Assembly: GCF_026652115.1 (NCBI RefSeq)
Contig: NZ_JAPPSQ010000012.1
Location: 62,001 to 126,000 of the forward strand
Direction of reading: 5' to 3'
From: Algoriphagus sp. PAP.12
Lineage (GTDB): Bacteria; Bacteroidota; Bacteroidia; Cytophagales; Cyclobacteriaceae
Length of the DNA: 64,000 nt
A program made the translations under genes and the position numbers. Shown here in pieces: positions 53,835 through 62,676 of this stretch; within the stretch, counting starts at the first letter, position 1; each line of letters starts with the position of its first letter. The notes under the pieces were generated by a model. It made no database searches and had not been told where the DNA came from. It saw only the letters and a list, made by a program, of their open reading frames with translations.

Positions 53835-54530
53835 ATGGAGACTTATTCCTCTTTGAAAATCAGCCAGCTTGCTGAAGAAGACCGACCTAGAGAAAAATTA
53901 CTTTTAAAAGGCAAATCAGCACTTTCTGATGCCGAATTGATTGCTATTCTAATAGGTTCAGGGACGGCCTCTTTAAGTGCCGTTGATCTTTCGCGAAGTA
54001 TTTTGGGGTCGGTGGAAAATGATTTAGCATTACTTGCCCGCTTAAGTATTCAGGATTTGAAGAAATTCAAAGGGATTGGCGAGGCTAAAGCCATCTCGAT
54101 AGTCAGTGCATTGGAATTAGGACGAAGAAGAAAGGATTCTGAGCCCCAGAAAAAAGTGAAAATCACCAGTTCTGCGGATGTTTACAATCTGATGAAGCCT
54201 GAAATGATGGATGAGCAAGTGGAAATGTTTTATCTGGTTCTTCTTTCTCGGTCTAACCAAGTGATGAAAAAGCATTTGGTTTCCCGGGGCGGTACTGCAG
54301 GTACAGTGGTCGATCCAAAAGTGGTATTTAAAGTGGGTTTGGAGCATCTGGCTCAGTCCATGATTTTGGTTCATAATCACCCCAGTGGCTCTTTGACTCC
54401 CTCTGAACAGGACAAAAGATTGACCAAACGACTGGTGGAAATCGGTCGTACTTTGGATTTGCCAGTCCTTGATCATGTGATTTTTGCAGATACTGGTTAT
54501 TTTAGCTTCGCCGATGAAGGCGAACTATAA
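53835..54530 (+). CDS. radC: RadC-family JAB-domain protein
   Basis: 231 residues: an N-terminal helix-hairpin-helix-like part with ELIAILIGSGTASLSAVDLSR and the C-terminal JAB/MPN domain with the metal motif HNHPSGSLTPSEQD (H180, H182, D193). Despite its name it is not clearly a repair protein; the family's role is uncertain. ATG 53835 preferred to TTG 53826. 3 bases to the DUF1684 gene. Confidence 0.92.
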   Translation: METYSSLKISQLAEEDRPREKLLLKGKSALSDAELIAILIGSGTASLSAVDLSRSILGSVENDLALLARLSIQDLKKFKGIGEAKAISIVSALELGRRRKDSEPQKKVKITSSADVYNLMKPEMMDEQVEMFYLVLLSRSNQVMKKHLVSRGGTAGTVVDPKVVFKVGLEHLAQSMILVHNHPSGSLTPSEQDKRLTKRLVEIGRTLDLPVLDHVIFADTGYFSFADEGEL

Positions 54531-54533
54531 ATT

Positions 54534-55151
54534 ATGAAGAGCAATACCATCCTAATCATTTTTGTTTCAGTAGTCGTCCTTGCCGCAGTTGGCTATATGT
54601 TGACCAGTGCTGAGGACCCTGAGGTTTATTTAGAAAAAATTGAAGCAGAAAGAGAAAGACAGTACAAGTTTATCCGATACAATATCGATTCGCCACTTTC
54701 TGATGAGCAAAAACAGAATTTCAAAGAGCTAGAATTCTATCCAGTTGACCCGCTTTATAAAGTGAAAGCTCGATTGATTTCTAATGAGGAAAAGCGGATG
54801 CGTGAAGTTCCTATGACAGATGGCTCAGTAGAAAAATACATTGAGCATTCCTATGCTGAATTTGAATTAAATGGGAAGACAAACCGTCTTTTGCTCCTTC
54901 AGTCAGTGGATGAAAAAGATATGCGGAATTTCTTCTTGGCCTTTGCTGACGAGACCAGCGGTCGGGAGACATATGGCGGTGGTCGCTATATCAATGTGAG
55001 ACAAGATGGAAAGACTTCCATTACGATAGATTTTAATCTCGCATACAATCCATATTGCGCATACAATCCGGATTACGCCTGTCCTTTGCCTCCAAAAGAG
55101 AATTTATTGAACATTTCTGTAAAGGCAGGAGAGAAAAATTACAAAGATTAG
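54534..55151 (+). CDS. exported DUF1684 protein
   Basis: 205 residues with an N-terminal signal or anchor (about 5-24) and the DUF1684 core, recognised by the late GGGRYINVRQDGKTSITIDFNLAYNPYCAYNP stretch, interrupted here into GRYINVRQDGKTS and TIDFNLAYNPYC. Function unknown; perhaps stress-related. Follows radC by 3 bases, so the two share an operon. Confidence 0.85.
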   Translation: MKSNTILIIFVSVVVLAAVGYMLTSAEDPEVYLEKIEAERERQYKFIRYNIDSPLSDEQKQNFKELEFYPVDPLYKVKARLISNEEKRMREVPMTDGSVEKYIEHSYAEFELNGKTNRLLLLQSVDEKDMRNFFLAFADETSGRETYGGGRYINVRQDGKTSITIDFNLAYNPYCAYNPDYACPLPPKENLLNISVKAGEKNYKD

Positions 55152-55266
55152 CCTGAAAGGCTGTTCCAAATCTGTTAAATTTGTGAGCATTTCAAGGTAA
55201 AATGGGGTTCTCGAACCCTTTTTGTTTATGCGGCCGGAGCTTTTTCTGGCCAAACCCAATTATTCC

Positions 55267-57681
55267 ATGAAAATTTCTATCAATCGATTAAAAAAATATA
55301 TCCCACTAACTGAAAGTCCTGAGGAAATCGGCGCATTGCTGACCCAATCTGGATTGGAGGTAGAAGGGATAGAAGAATTTATTTCCATTCCAGGTGGACT
55401 GGAGGGGATTGTAATTGGAGAAGTTTTGACTTGTGTGAAACATCCCGATGCCGATAAACTTAGCCTGACTACGGTCGATATTGGAGAGGAAGAGCCTTCT
55501 CAAATCGTTTGTGGTGCTCCCAATGTTGCTCAAGGCCAAAAAGTTTTGGTAGCTACAGTTGGTGCAACTTTGTATCCAACGGAGGGAGATCCATTTACCA
55601 TCAAGAAAGCAAAAATCAGAGGACAAGTTTCCCAAGGAATGATCTGTGCTGAGGATGAATTAGGAATTGGAACAAGCCATGACGGAATTATGGTATTGGA
55701 TACCGACTTGCCTAATGGTACTCCTGCATCTGAATTGATTTCGGTAACCCATGATCAGGTTTTGGAAATCGGTTTGACTCCAAACCGTGCCGATGCAGCT
55801 TCTCATTTGGGAGTTTCAAGAGACTTGAAAGCTCTTTTGGGAAAAGACTTGGTGATAGATGCTGATCCTGAAATCAAAATTGAAGCTGAAGGCCCGAAGA
55901 TTTCTGTTAAGGTAGAAAATGCTGATGACTGTCCGAGATATGCTGGAATCGTTGTTTCTGATTTGAAAGTGGCCCCTTCTCCGCAATGGTTGCAGGATTT
56001 CTTGAAAGCCTTGGATTTAGAGCCGATCAATAATGTTGTGGATATTACCAATTTCATTTTACATGATTTGGGACAGCCACTTCACGCTTTTGATGCGGAT
56101 AAAATCTCAGAAGGGAAAGTCATCGTTAAAAAGCTTCCGAAAGACACCAAATTCATCACTTTGGATGAAAAAGAGCGCAAGCTTTCCGGGGAAGAATTGA
56201 TGATCTGTGATCCAAATGGAGGAATGTGTATCGCCGGGATCTTTGGGGGGATTGGTTCTGGTGTGACGGACGAGACAACTTCTATTTTCTTGGAGTCTGC
56301 TTATTTCTCACCCGATGTGATCCGTAAAGGCGCTCAGTTCCATGGTCTGAAAACAGATGCATCTTTCCGTTTTGAAAGAGGAACAGATCCAAATATGCCT
56401 GTTTATGCTTTGAAGCAAGCAGTGAAATTGTTGCAGGAAATTGCAGGAGGAAAAGTGAGTTCTGAAATCATCGATTTGTACCCTAATCCTGTAGCGGATT
56501 TTGAGATCGATATAGAATATGGTCACATCAACCGTCTCATCGGAAAGAAAATTGATCCTCTTGAGGTGAAGACTATTCTGGAGTCTTTGGATATCCAAGT
56601 TGTTGATGAAACTGAAGCTGGTTTCAAGGCAATTGTGAAGCCTTACAGAGTAGATGTCACGAGAGAAGCTGATATCATTGAAGAAGTTTTGAGAATTCAT
56701 GGCTTCCATCAGGTATTACTTTCTGATAATTTGAGTACTGATTTCTTAGCGGATCATCCGGTTAAGGATCTGAACAAATTACAATATCGTCTTTCAGAGA
56801 TTTTGTCTGGACAGGGGTATTATGAGATGATCACCAATAGCTTAACCAAACCATCCTATTCTGAAAAGTCTGGATATTTGGATCCACAATTGAATGTAGA
56901 GATCTACAATAAATTGAGTGAGGATCTGGGAGTCATGAGACAGACTTTGCTATTCAGCGGGTTGGAAGTTTTGGCAAGAAATATCAATAGAAGACAGACT
57001 GATGTCAAGGCTTTTGAATTTGGGACAGTTTATCAAAAAGCAGAATCTGGATATCAAGAAGGCAAGAGATTGGCAATTTTCCACAGTGGGAATCGTTCTT
57101 CTGAGAGTTGGTTGGAGCCGGCGAGAGCTTTTGGTTTCTCGGATTTGTATTCCACTGTAGAAAGGATTCTGGAGAAGTTGGGTGTCCAAATTGGAGATGT
57201 TTCCATGATAGAAACTCAGCCATTTGCATACGGATTGAAGTTGATGCTTGGCCAGAAAGACCTGGGAATAATTGGTTTGGTAGATGACAAAATGTTGAAG
57301 TTGGCAGAAGTTCGTCAAGAAGTTTGGTTCGCTGAGTTGGATTGGGACTTGATCTGCAAAAAAGCTTCAGGATTGAAAAAATATCAGGAAATCTCCAAAT
57401 TCCCAGAGGTAAGAAGAGACTTGTCTTTGGTAATTGATAAAACTATCAACTACGATTCAGTAAAATCCGTAGCATTAAAAGCAGGTGGAAGATTGCTTCA
57501 AAGAGTTGGTGTTTTCGATGTCTATCAAGGAGATAAAATCGAAGCGGGTAAGAAAGCCTATGCGTTGAGTTTTTATCTACAGGATCAGGAAAATACTCTG
57601 ACCGATAAGGTAATTGATAAAACAATGAGTAAATTGATTCAGGCCTTCCAAAATGAGGTAGGCGCTGTTATTCGAACCTAA
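55267..57681 (+). CDS. pheT: phenylalanyl-tRNA synthetase beta subunit
   Basis: 804 residues. Domain order is complete: an N-terminal EMAP-like tRNA-binding domain (about 40-155, with CVKHPDADKLSLTTVDIG), B3/B4 and B5 domains with FLESAYFSPDVIRKGAQFHGLKTDAS interrupted by the editing-site region, and a C-terminal anticodon-binding ferredoxin-like FDX-ACB domain (KFPEVRRDLSLVIDKTI). It charges tRNA-Phe together with the alpha subunit encoded elsewhere. ATG 55267 (MKISINRLKKYIPL) matches the family. Precedes the zapB-like gene by 4 bases. Confidence 0.97.
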   Translation: MKISINRLKKYIPLTESPEEIGALLTQSGLEVEGIEEFISIPGGLEGIVIGEVLTCVKHPDADKLSLTTVDIGEEEPSQIVCGAPNVAQGQKVLVATVGATLYPTEGDPFTIKKAKIRGQVSQGMICAEDELGIGTSHDGIMVLDTDLPNGTPASELISVTHDQVLEIGLTPNRADAASHLGVSRDLKALLGKDLVIDADPEIKIEAEGPKISVKVENADDCPRYAGIVVSDLKVAPSPQWLQDFLKALDLEPINNVVDITNFILHDLGQPLHAFDADKISEGKVIVKKLPKDTKFITLDEKERKLSGEELMICDPNGGMCIAGIFGGIGSGVTDETTSIFLESAYFSPDVIRKGAQFHGLKTDASFRFERGTDPNMPVYALKQAVKLLQEIAGGKVSSEIIDLYPNPVADFEIDIEYGHINRLIGKKIDPLEVKTILESLDIQVVDETEAGFKAIVKPYRVDVTREADIIEEVLRIHGFHQVLLSDNLSTDFLADHPVKDLNKLQYRLSEILSGQGYYEMITNSLTKPSYSEKSGYLDPQLNVEIYNKLSEDLGVMRQTLLFSGLEVLARNINRRQTDVKAFEFGTVYQKAESGYQEGKRLAIFHSGNRSSESWLEPARAFGFSDLYSTVERILEKLGVQIGDVSMIETQPFAYGLKLMLGQKDLGIIGLVDDKMLKLAEVRQEVWFAELDWDLICKKASGLKKYQEISKFPEVRRDLSLVIDKTINYDSVKSVALKAGGRLLQRVGVFDVYQGDKIEAGKKAYALSFYLQDQENTLTDKVIDKTMSKLIQAFQNEVGAVIRT

Positions 57682-57685
57682 GAAT

Positions 57686-57970
57686 ATGATTCACGAGGAA
57701 CTGCAAAAACTTGAAAAACTAGCTTATCAGGCTGGGCAAAAGCTTCAGGTGCTTTCTGAAGAAAATAGCCTATTGAAGCAAAAGATGGCGGATATGACAG
57801 CAGATTTGGAACAGAAGGAGCAGGAAATCGACCATTTTAAAAAACAGATTAAAATTAGTAACATTGTGGACAACCGACCGGTGAATCCAGGGGATTCGGC
57901 CGAAATGAGTGAATTAATCAATAATTATATACAAGAAATAGATCATTTGATCACCTACTTATCCGAGTGA
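57686..57970 (+). CDS. small coiled-coil protein, ZapB-like
   Basis: 94 residues, almost entirely a heptad coiled coil in the first 55 residues (HEELQKLEKLAYQAGQKLQVL, EENSLLKQKMADMTADLEQKEQEI), then a short polar tail. Its position directly between pheT and zapA suggests a division-related partner of ZapA. The sequence is too simple for a firm family call. Confidence 0.75.
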   Translation: MIHEELQKLEKLAYQAGQKLQVLSEENSLLKQKMADMTADLEQKEQEIDHFKKQIKISNIVDNRPVNPGDSAEMSELINNYIQEIDHLITYLSE

Positions 57971-57971
57971 T

Positions 57972-58256
57972 ATGGAGACACTTGCCATACGAGTCAAAAT
58001 AGGGGATAGAGAATATCCTATGAGAGTCAAAGTGGAGGATGAAGCAAAAATCCGCCATGCTGGCAAATTGATCAATGAGAAATTGAGAAAATATAAAACT
58101 GAATTTGGTTTGGATGACAACCAGGATTTATTAGCCATGGTGGCTTTTGATTGCATGGTGGAATCCCTAGAAACCAATGAAGTAACAGCCGAGGATAGTG
58201 AACATATTCGCAGTAGTATCGCTAATATAAATTCCATTTTGTCTAAAGTTGTATAG
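57972..58256 (+). CDS. zapA: cell division protein ZapA
   Basis: 94 residues: beta-hairpin start (AIRVKIGDREYPMRVKVEDEA), then ARKLINEKLRKYK-like helix and a long C-terminal helix with LAMVAFDCMVESLETNE. ZapA crosslinks FtsZ filaments at midcell. One base after the ZapB-like gene, 70 bases before rny. Confidence 0.88.
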   Translation: METLAIRVKIGDREYPMRVKVEDEAKIRHAGKLINEKLRKYKTEFGLDDNQDLLAMVAFDCMVESLETNEVTAEDSEHIRSSIANINSILSKVV

Positions 58257-58326
58257 TTGAAAAAATCCCACTGATTTCCCGAATTTTTCAGGATTCCTAC
58301 AGGTTCATTTATATCCAAAACAACCT

Positions 58327-59892
58327 ATGGGAGACGTACTATATATTATCCTGGCTGGCCTTGTTGGCCTTGGTGCAGGAGCTGCGCTTGCGGGCGTTTT
58401 TATTAAAAATAAACACAAGCAACTAGAAGAAGAGACTCGCGACAAAGTTAAATCTATGTTGAGAGAGGCAGAGATTTCTGCAGAGTCCATGAAAAAGGAT
58501 AAAATCCTTGAGGCGAAAGAAAAGTACCTAAAGCTGAAATCGGAGTTTGATGATGAAATGTCCAAAAAGAAAAACATCATCATCACCAATGAAAACAAAG
58601 TCAAGCAACGTGAGCAGCAGGTAGCTAAAGAGCTTGAACAAGTGAAAAGAAAAGAAGCTGAGTTGGATTCCAAAAAGGAAAACCTAAACGCACAGCTTCA
58701 TGCTGTTCAAGTCAAAAAAGACGAATTGGACAAAGTTACCAATCAGAGAATTGCAGATCTGGAAAAGATCGCAGGGTTGACTCGTGAGGAAGCAAGAGAT
58801 CAATTGATCACCATGCTGACCGAAGAGGCTCAAACCAAGGCGTCTTCTCAGATTAAAGACATCTTGGACGAAGCAAAACTTTCTGCTACCAAGCAGGCGA
58901 AAAAGATTGTCTTGGATACCATCCAGAGAACTGCTACTGAGCATGCGGTTGAAAACTGCGTGTCTGTTTTCAATATCGATAGTGATGATATCAAAGGGAA
59001 AATCATCGGACGTGAAGGTAGAAACATCCGTGCTTTGGAATCTGCCACAGGTGTTGAGATTGTGGTGGATGACACTCCGGAAGCAATCATTATTTCAGGC
59101 TTTGACCCAGTAAGAAGAGAGATCGCAAGATTATCACTTCATAGATTGGTCCAGGATGGTAGAATCCACCCTGCAAGAATCGAAGAAGTAGTTGCTAAGA
59201 CTGAGAAGAACATCGAAGAAGAGATTGTTGAAATCGGTGAAAGAACCTGTATCGATTTGGGAGTACATGGTTTGCATCCTGAGTTGATTAAAATGGTTGG
59301 CCGTATGAGATTCAGATCTTCTTATGGTCAAAACCTATTGCAACACTCCAGAGAGGTAGCGAAACTCTCCTCAACCATGGCTGCTGAAATGGGCTTGAAT
59401 GCCAAGTTGGCGAAGAGAGCTGGCTTACTTCATGATATCGGTAAAGTATGGCCAGAAGAGCAAGAATTGCCTCACGCAATCTTGGGTATGGAGTTGGCTA
59501 AGCGATACAAAGAGCATCCTGAAGTTTGCAATGCGATTGGAGCTCACCACGATGAGATTGAGATGACTTCCATGATTTCTCCAATTGTTCAGGCTTCTGA
59601 TGCGATTTCCGGTTCTAGACCTGGTGCTAGACGTGAGATCATGGATAGCTATATCAAAAGATTGAAAGAGCTGGAAGAGCTAGCACTTGGGTTTGATGGA
59701 GTAAACAAATGCTTTGCAATGCAGGCAGGTAGAGAGTTACGAGTTTTAGTAGATGCTGAGAACGTAGACGATCAAACTGCAGGTAAACTTTCATTTGATA
59801 TCTCTCAGAAGATCGAGAAAGAAATGCAATATCCTGGTCAGATCAAAATCACTGTGATTCGCGAAATGAGAGCAGTGAATTATGCCAGATAA
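58327..59892 (+). CDS. rny: ribonuclease Y
   Basis: 521 residues: N-terminal membrane helix (about 2-25), a long coiled coil (30-160), a KH RNA-binding domain with [16 protein letters not shown] (about 220-235), and an HD phosphohydrolase domain with HDIGK and AHHDEIE. It is an endoribonuclease starting mRNA decay at the membrane in many bacteria. ATG 58327 follows zapA. A terminator lies after it. Confidence 0.96.
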   Translation: MGDVLYIILAGLVGLGAGAALAGVFIKNKHKQLEEETRDKVKSMLREAEISAESMKKDKILEAKEKYLKLKSEFDDEMSKKKNIIITNENKVKQREQQVAKELEQVKRKEAELDSKKENLNAQLHAVQVKKDELDKVTNQRIADLEKIAGLTREEARDQLITMLTEEAQTKASSQIKDILDEAKLSATKQAKKIVLDTIQRTATEHAVENCVSVFNIDSDDIKGKIIGREGRNIRALESATGVEIVVDDTPEAIIISGFDPVRREIARLSLHRLVQDGRIHPARIEEVVAKTEKNIEEEIVEIGERTCIDLGVHGLHPELIKMVGRMRFRSSYGQNLLQHSREVAKLSSTMAAEMGLNAKLAKRAGLLHDIGKVWPEEQELPHAILGMELAKRYKEHPEVCNAIGAHHDEIEMTSMISPIVQASDAISGSRPGARREIMDSYIKRLKELEELALGFDGVNKCFAMQAGRELRVLVDAENVDDQTAGKLSFDISQKIEKEMQYPGQIKITVIREMRAVNYAR

Positions 59893-59915
59893 AATAAGAA
59901 AAACTACTATTTTAG

Positions 59916-59943
59916 AGCAGCTGGAAAACCAGCTGCTTTTTTT
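59916..59943 (+). terminator. rny terminator abutting the mtfA start
   Basis: 9-bp stem AGCAGCTGG/CCAGCTGCT, AAAA loop and T run that ends at the mtfA ATG (59944). Confidence 0.9.
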
Positions 59944-60708
59944 ATGTTTTTAGAAGCCAGTTATCTTCAGTTAATCGGTGAGGCATTCGAAGGTCTCTAT
60001 TTCCTGCTTTTTCATTATCGGTTGAAGCCTTCCGATATACAGCTTTTGGAAAAGCACTTTCCATATTATTCCAGGCTCAAACCACAACACCAAAGAGAGT
60101 TTCGGAAGAAATTGGAAATGATTATTTCCCAAAAGAAATTCATTCCCAGAGGTGGAATGAAAGAGGTTTCAATGGAAATGAAACTGATGATTGGAGCCTC
60201 CATTGTCCAGGTGACATTCGGGTTTTGGAAGGTCTTTTTAAGTCATTTCAAAAAGATTCTGATCTATCCAGATACCTATTACTCGACCATTTCCAAACAA
60301 TATCATCGTGGCGAGGTCAATCCAAGGTTTGGGATGATTGTTTTTTCGTGGTCATGTTTTGTGAATGGCTTTGTAGACAATCAAGATGGAGTGAATCTGG
60401 GAGTTCATGAAGTAGCTCATGCTTTGAAACTTGAAAATCGAATTCATTACAATCAGGAAAGCAATTTCCTTCATCCAGGAGTTTGGAGAGATTTTTTAAA
60501 GCATTCGGAAACTGAAAAAGAAAATATACATAATGGAACCGATGACTTTTTCAGAGAAAGAGGTTCTGTAGATGAGGATGAGTTTTTTGCTGTTGCCTTG
60601 GAGAATTTCTTTGAAAGACCTGAGGATTTCAAGGCAAGAAAAAAGGAGTTGTACCATATTCTAGTCCAACTCCTTCGTCAAGATCCTATTACCTTAAAAT
60701 CAGCCTAA
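59944..60708 (+). CDS. mtfA: MtfA-like zinc metallopeptidase
   Basis: 254 residues with the HExxH zinc motif HEVAH (H155, E156, H159) in the family context VNLGVHEVAHALKLENRIHYN. MtfA binds Mlc in E. coli and cleaves peptides; here the partner is unknown. N-terminal hydrophobic helix (about 5-25). Its start codon directly follows the rny terminator's T run, so a transcript from rny would have to pass that terminator. The stop (TAA, 60706-60708) overlaps the uxaB stop on the other strand. Confidence 0.85.
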   Translation: MFLEASYLQLIGEAFEGLYFLLFHYRLKPSDIQLLEKHFPYYSRLKPQHQREFRKKLEMIISQKKFIPRGGMKEVSMEMKLMIGASIVQVTFGFWKVFLSHFKKILIYPDTYYSTISKQYHRGEVNPRFGMIVFSWSCFVNGFVDNQDGVNLGVHEVAHALKLENRIHYNQESNFLHPGVWRDFLKHSETEKENIHNGTDDFFRERGSVDEDEFFAVALENFFERPEDFKARKKELYHILVQLLRQDPITLKSA

Positions 60709-62099
60709 GCTATCTTTTCTTCCAACTTTTCAAGGGATTGTACCAAAGACTCCTGAAGCCCTGGAAGCAAACTTAAATCTTGATCCCATAGGCTGGAATT
60801 CTGAAGAATAGAGTGGATCATTTTGCTCTTGTCAGGATTTTTCCATGCCACTTCGAAAAAAGTAATCACCTCCGCTGCATCATTCAAAGGCATGGTCTCG
60901 CCATTTACATCTCCTTTATAAAACAAGATCGTCGCAGCAAAAGCTGTAATCATTTTCTCTGGCCAAGCTCCATTTTGATTGTAGAAATCGAGAATTGAAG
61001 GGAGAACTCGAACTTTAAACTTTGAGATACTATTCAAAGCGATGGATTTCAATTCGTGACGGATAAAAGGATTGGCAAATCGTTCCAAGACTGCATTCGC
61101 AAAAGTCTCAAGTTCGCCTTTGTCCATATCCAAAATTGGGACGATCTCTGTTGCTATGAGCTCTTTGAGCCATGAGCCAATTTCTGGATGCTCCACCGAC
61201 TCCCGGACAGTTTTCAGGCCCTGCAAATATGCATAAGGCACCAAACAAGTGTGCGCTCCATTGAGGATTCTGACTTTTCTAGTTCTGTAAGGTGTCAAAT
61301 CATCTACGAAAGAAACATCCAGTCCAGCTTTCGGGAAAGGAAGTTCTTCCTGAATCTTCTCAGGTCCTTCGATCGCCCAAAAATGAAAAGGCTCAGCCAT
61401 CACCTGAAGCTTGTCTTCAAATTCAATATCACTGCCATCTTTAGGGAAACCGGGGACAATTCTATCAACTAAGGTATCATAGAAATAAGAGTCTTCTTCA
61501 ACCCACTTTGCAAAGCTTTCTGGTAGCTTCCATAGATCTACATATTGAAGGATACATTCCTTTAGTTTTTTGCCATTTTTCTCAATCAATTCACAGGGTA
61601 AAAAGTGAAGACCTTTTGATGAGTCTCCATCGAAAAACTGAAATCTCCGAAAAAGCAATGCAGTTAATTTGCCGGGGAAAGTTGCTGGTATTTCTTTGAA
61701 ATCATCATCTCCAGAATCAAATTGGATTCCAGATTCTGTCGTGTTGGAAAGGATAAATCTTAAATCCGGGTTTTCTCCAAGTATCAGATAATCCTCGTAA
61801 GATTCATAAATGGAAGAATAAGATTGGATACAGGAAATCAAGGTTGTGTCTTCAAATACCTTCCCATTTTTCAGCCCTTTCTCTAGCACATGAAACAAGC
61901 AATCCTGCTCAATCATTTTTGGATCCGCTTTGGGAGAATGAATTTGCACTGTATGAATCCCCCCATCAAATAGGTTTTGATCGATCAGTTTTTGGATCAT
62001 CCAATCTGCAAAGGCTCTCAAAAAATTACCATTACCATATTGGAGGATTTTGACAGGTCTAAAAGTGAAATCTACTTCTGATTTTGAAAGTGTTTTCAT
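60705..62099 (-). CDS. uxaB: tagaturonate reductase (altronate oxidoreductase)
   Basis: 464 residues of the long-chain mannitol dehydrogenase family. The N-terminal NAD site ILQYGNGNFLRAFADWMI (19-36) and the family active-site motif KVRILNGAHTCLVPYAY (about 276-292, with K and NGxH) are clear. UxaB reduces tagaturonate to altronate in galacturonate breakdown. Its divergent neighbour is a polygalacturonase, which fits pectin use. 577 bases of intergenic DNA with three inverted repeats lie between them. Confidence 0.9.
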   Translation of the reverse strand: MKTLSKSEVDFTFRPVKILQYGNGNFLRAFADWMIQKLIDQNLFDGGIHTVQIHSPKADPKMIEQDCLFHVLEKGLKNGKVFEDTTLISCIQSYSSIYESYEDYLILGENPDLRFILSNTTESGIQFDSGDDDFKEIPATFPGKLTALLFRRFQFFDGDSSKGLHFLPCELIEKNGKKLKECILQYVDLWKLPESFAKWVEEDSYFYDTLVDRIVPGFPKDGSDIEFEDKLQVMAEPFHFWAIEGPEKIQEELPFPKAGLDVSFVDDLTPYRTRKVRILNGAHTCLVPYAYLQGLKTVRESVEHPEIGSWLKELIATEIVPILDMDKGELETFANAVLERFANPFIRHELKSIALNSISKFKVRVLPSILDFYNQNGAWPEKMITAFAATILFYKGDVNGETMPLNDAAEVITFFEVAWKNPDKSKMIHSILQNSSLWDQDLSLLPGLQESLVQSLEKLEEKIA

Positions 62100-62676
62100 G
62101 AATTTTGATGATTAATAGGATTGGCAGGAAGAATTATTTTGGAAATATAGTAGATGCTAGTTTGTCTACTGTCCTGCAAATTAGAATAAACCAAATGAGC
62201 CCGGAATTATGGATAAGAAAATAAATAAGATGTTTCAAATCAATAGGTTGAAATTGGTTTTTGGAAAACAATTTCAACCCAAAATTTCTGGTTGATTGAT
62301 TCTTTCATATGTGAGGAGTGAGTGCTTATATATCAAGTATTTATCTAGAAATAAGGTCAAATTGAATAAACTCCCGATCAGCCTTTGTTTAGAGTTCGGC
62401 TAATTTGGTGATTGAGTCTAAATTCTAATCTCATTCCAAAATGAATTGAAATCAATTTTAATTGAATTTTTTGTGCTGTTTGTGGAAGTGATTGCACAAT
62501 GTTAAAATAAAGCCTTTAACTTAAACAGAATAGGGATTGAGGCTAAAGTGGGTCGCTTTGCTACTAAAACTGCCTATTCCATTGAAAGTGGAATCGCCGA
62601 ATTGGATAGGTTTAGATTTGGCTGATACATCAAGATTTGAGTCTATCCAATTAACAACCAATAACAACCCAAAGTG
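62100..62676. promoter_or_regulatory. divergent control region between uxaB and the GH28 gene
   Basis: 577 bases with no gene. Visible structures: AGTAGA/TCTACT (62149-62154 and 62165-62170) nested within GCAGGA/TCCTGC (62124-62129 and 62172-62177); an 11-bp perfect inverted repeat GGTTGAAATTG/CAATTTCAACC (62246-62256 and 62269-62279); and a 10-bp one, AATTGGATAG/CTATCCAATT (62600-62609 and 62643-62652), close to the GH28 start. No clear -7 consensus was found. Confidence 0.6.

Noticed and set aside
58257..58326. 6S RNA between zapA and rny
   Set aside because: The gap is only 70 bases and lacks a 6S-like long hairpin with a central bubble.
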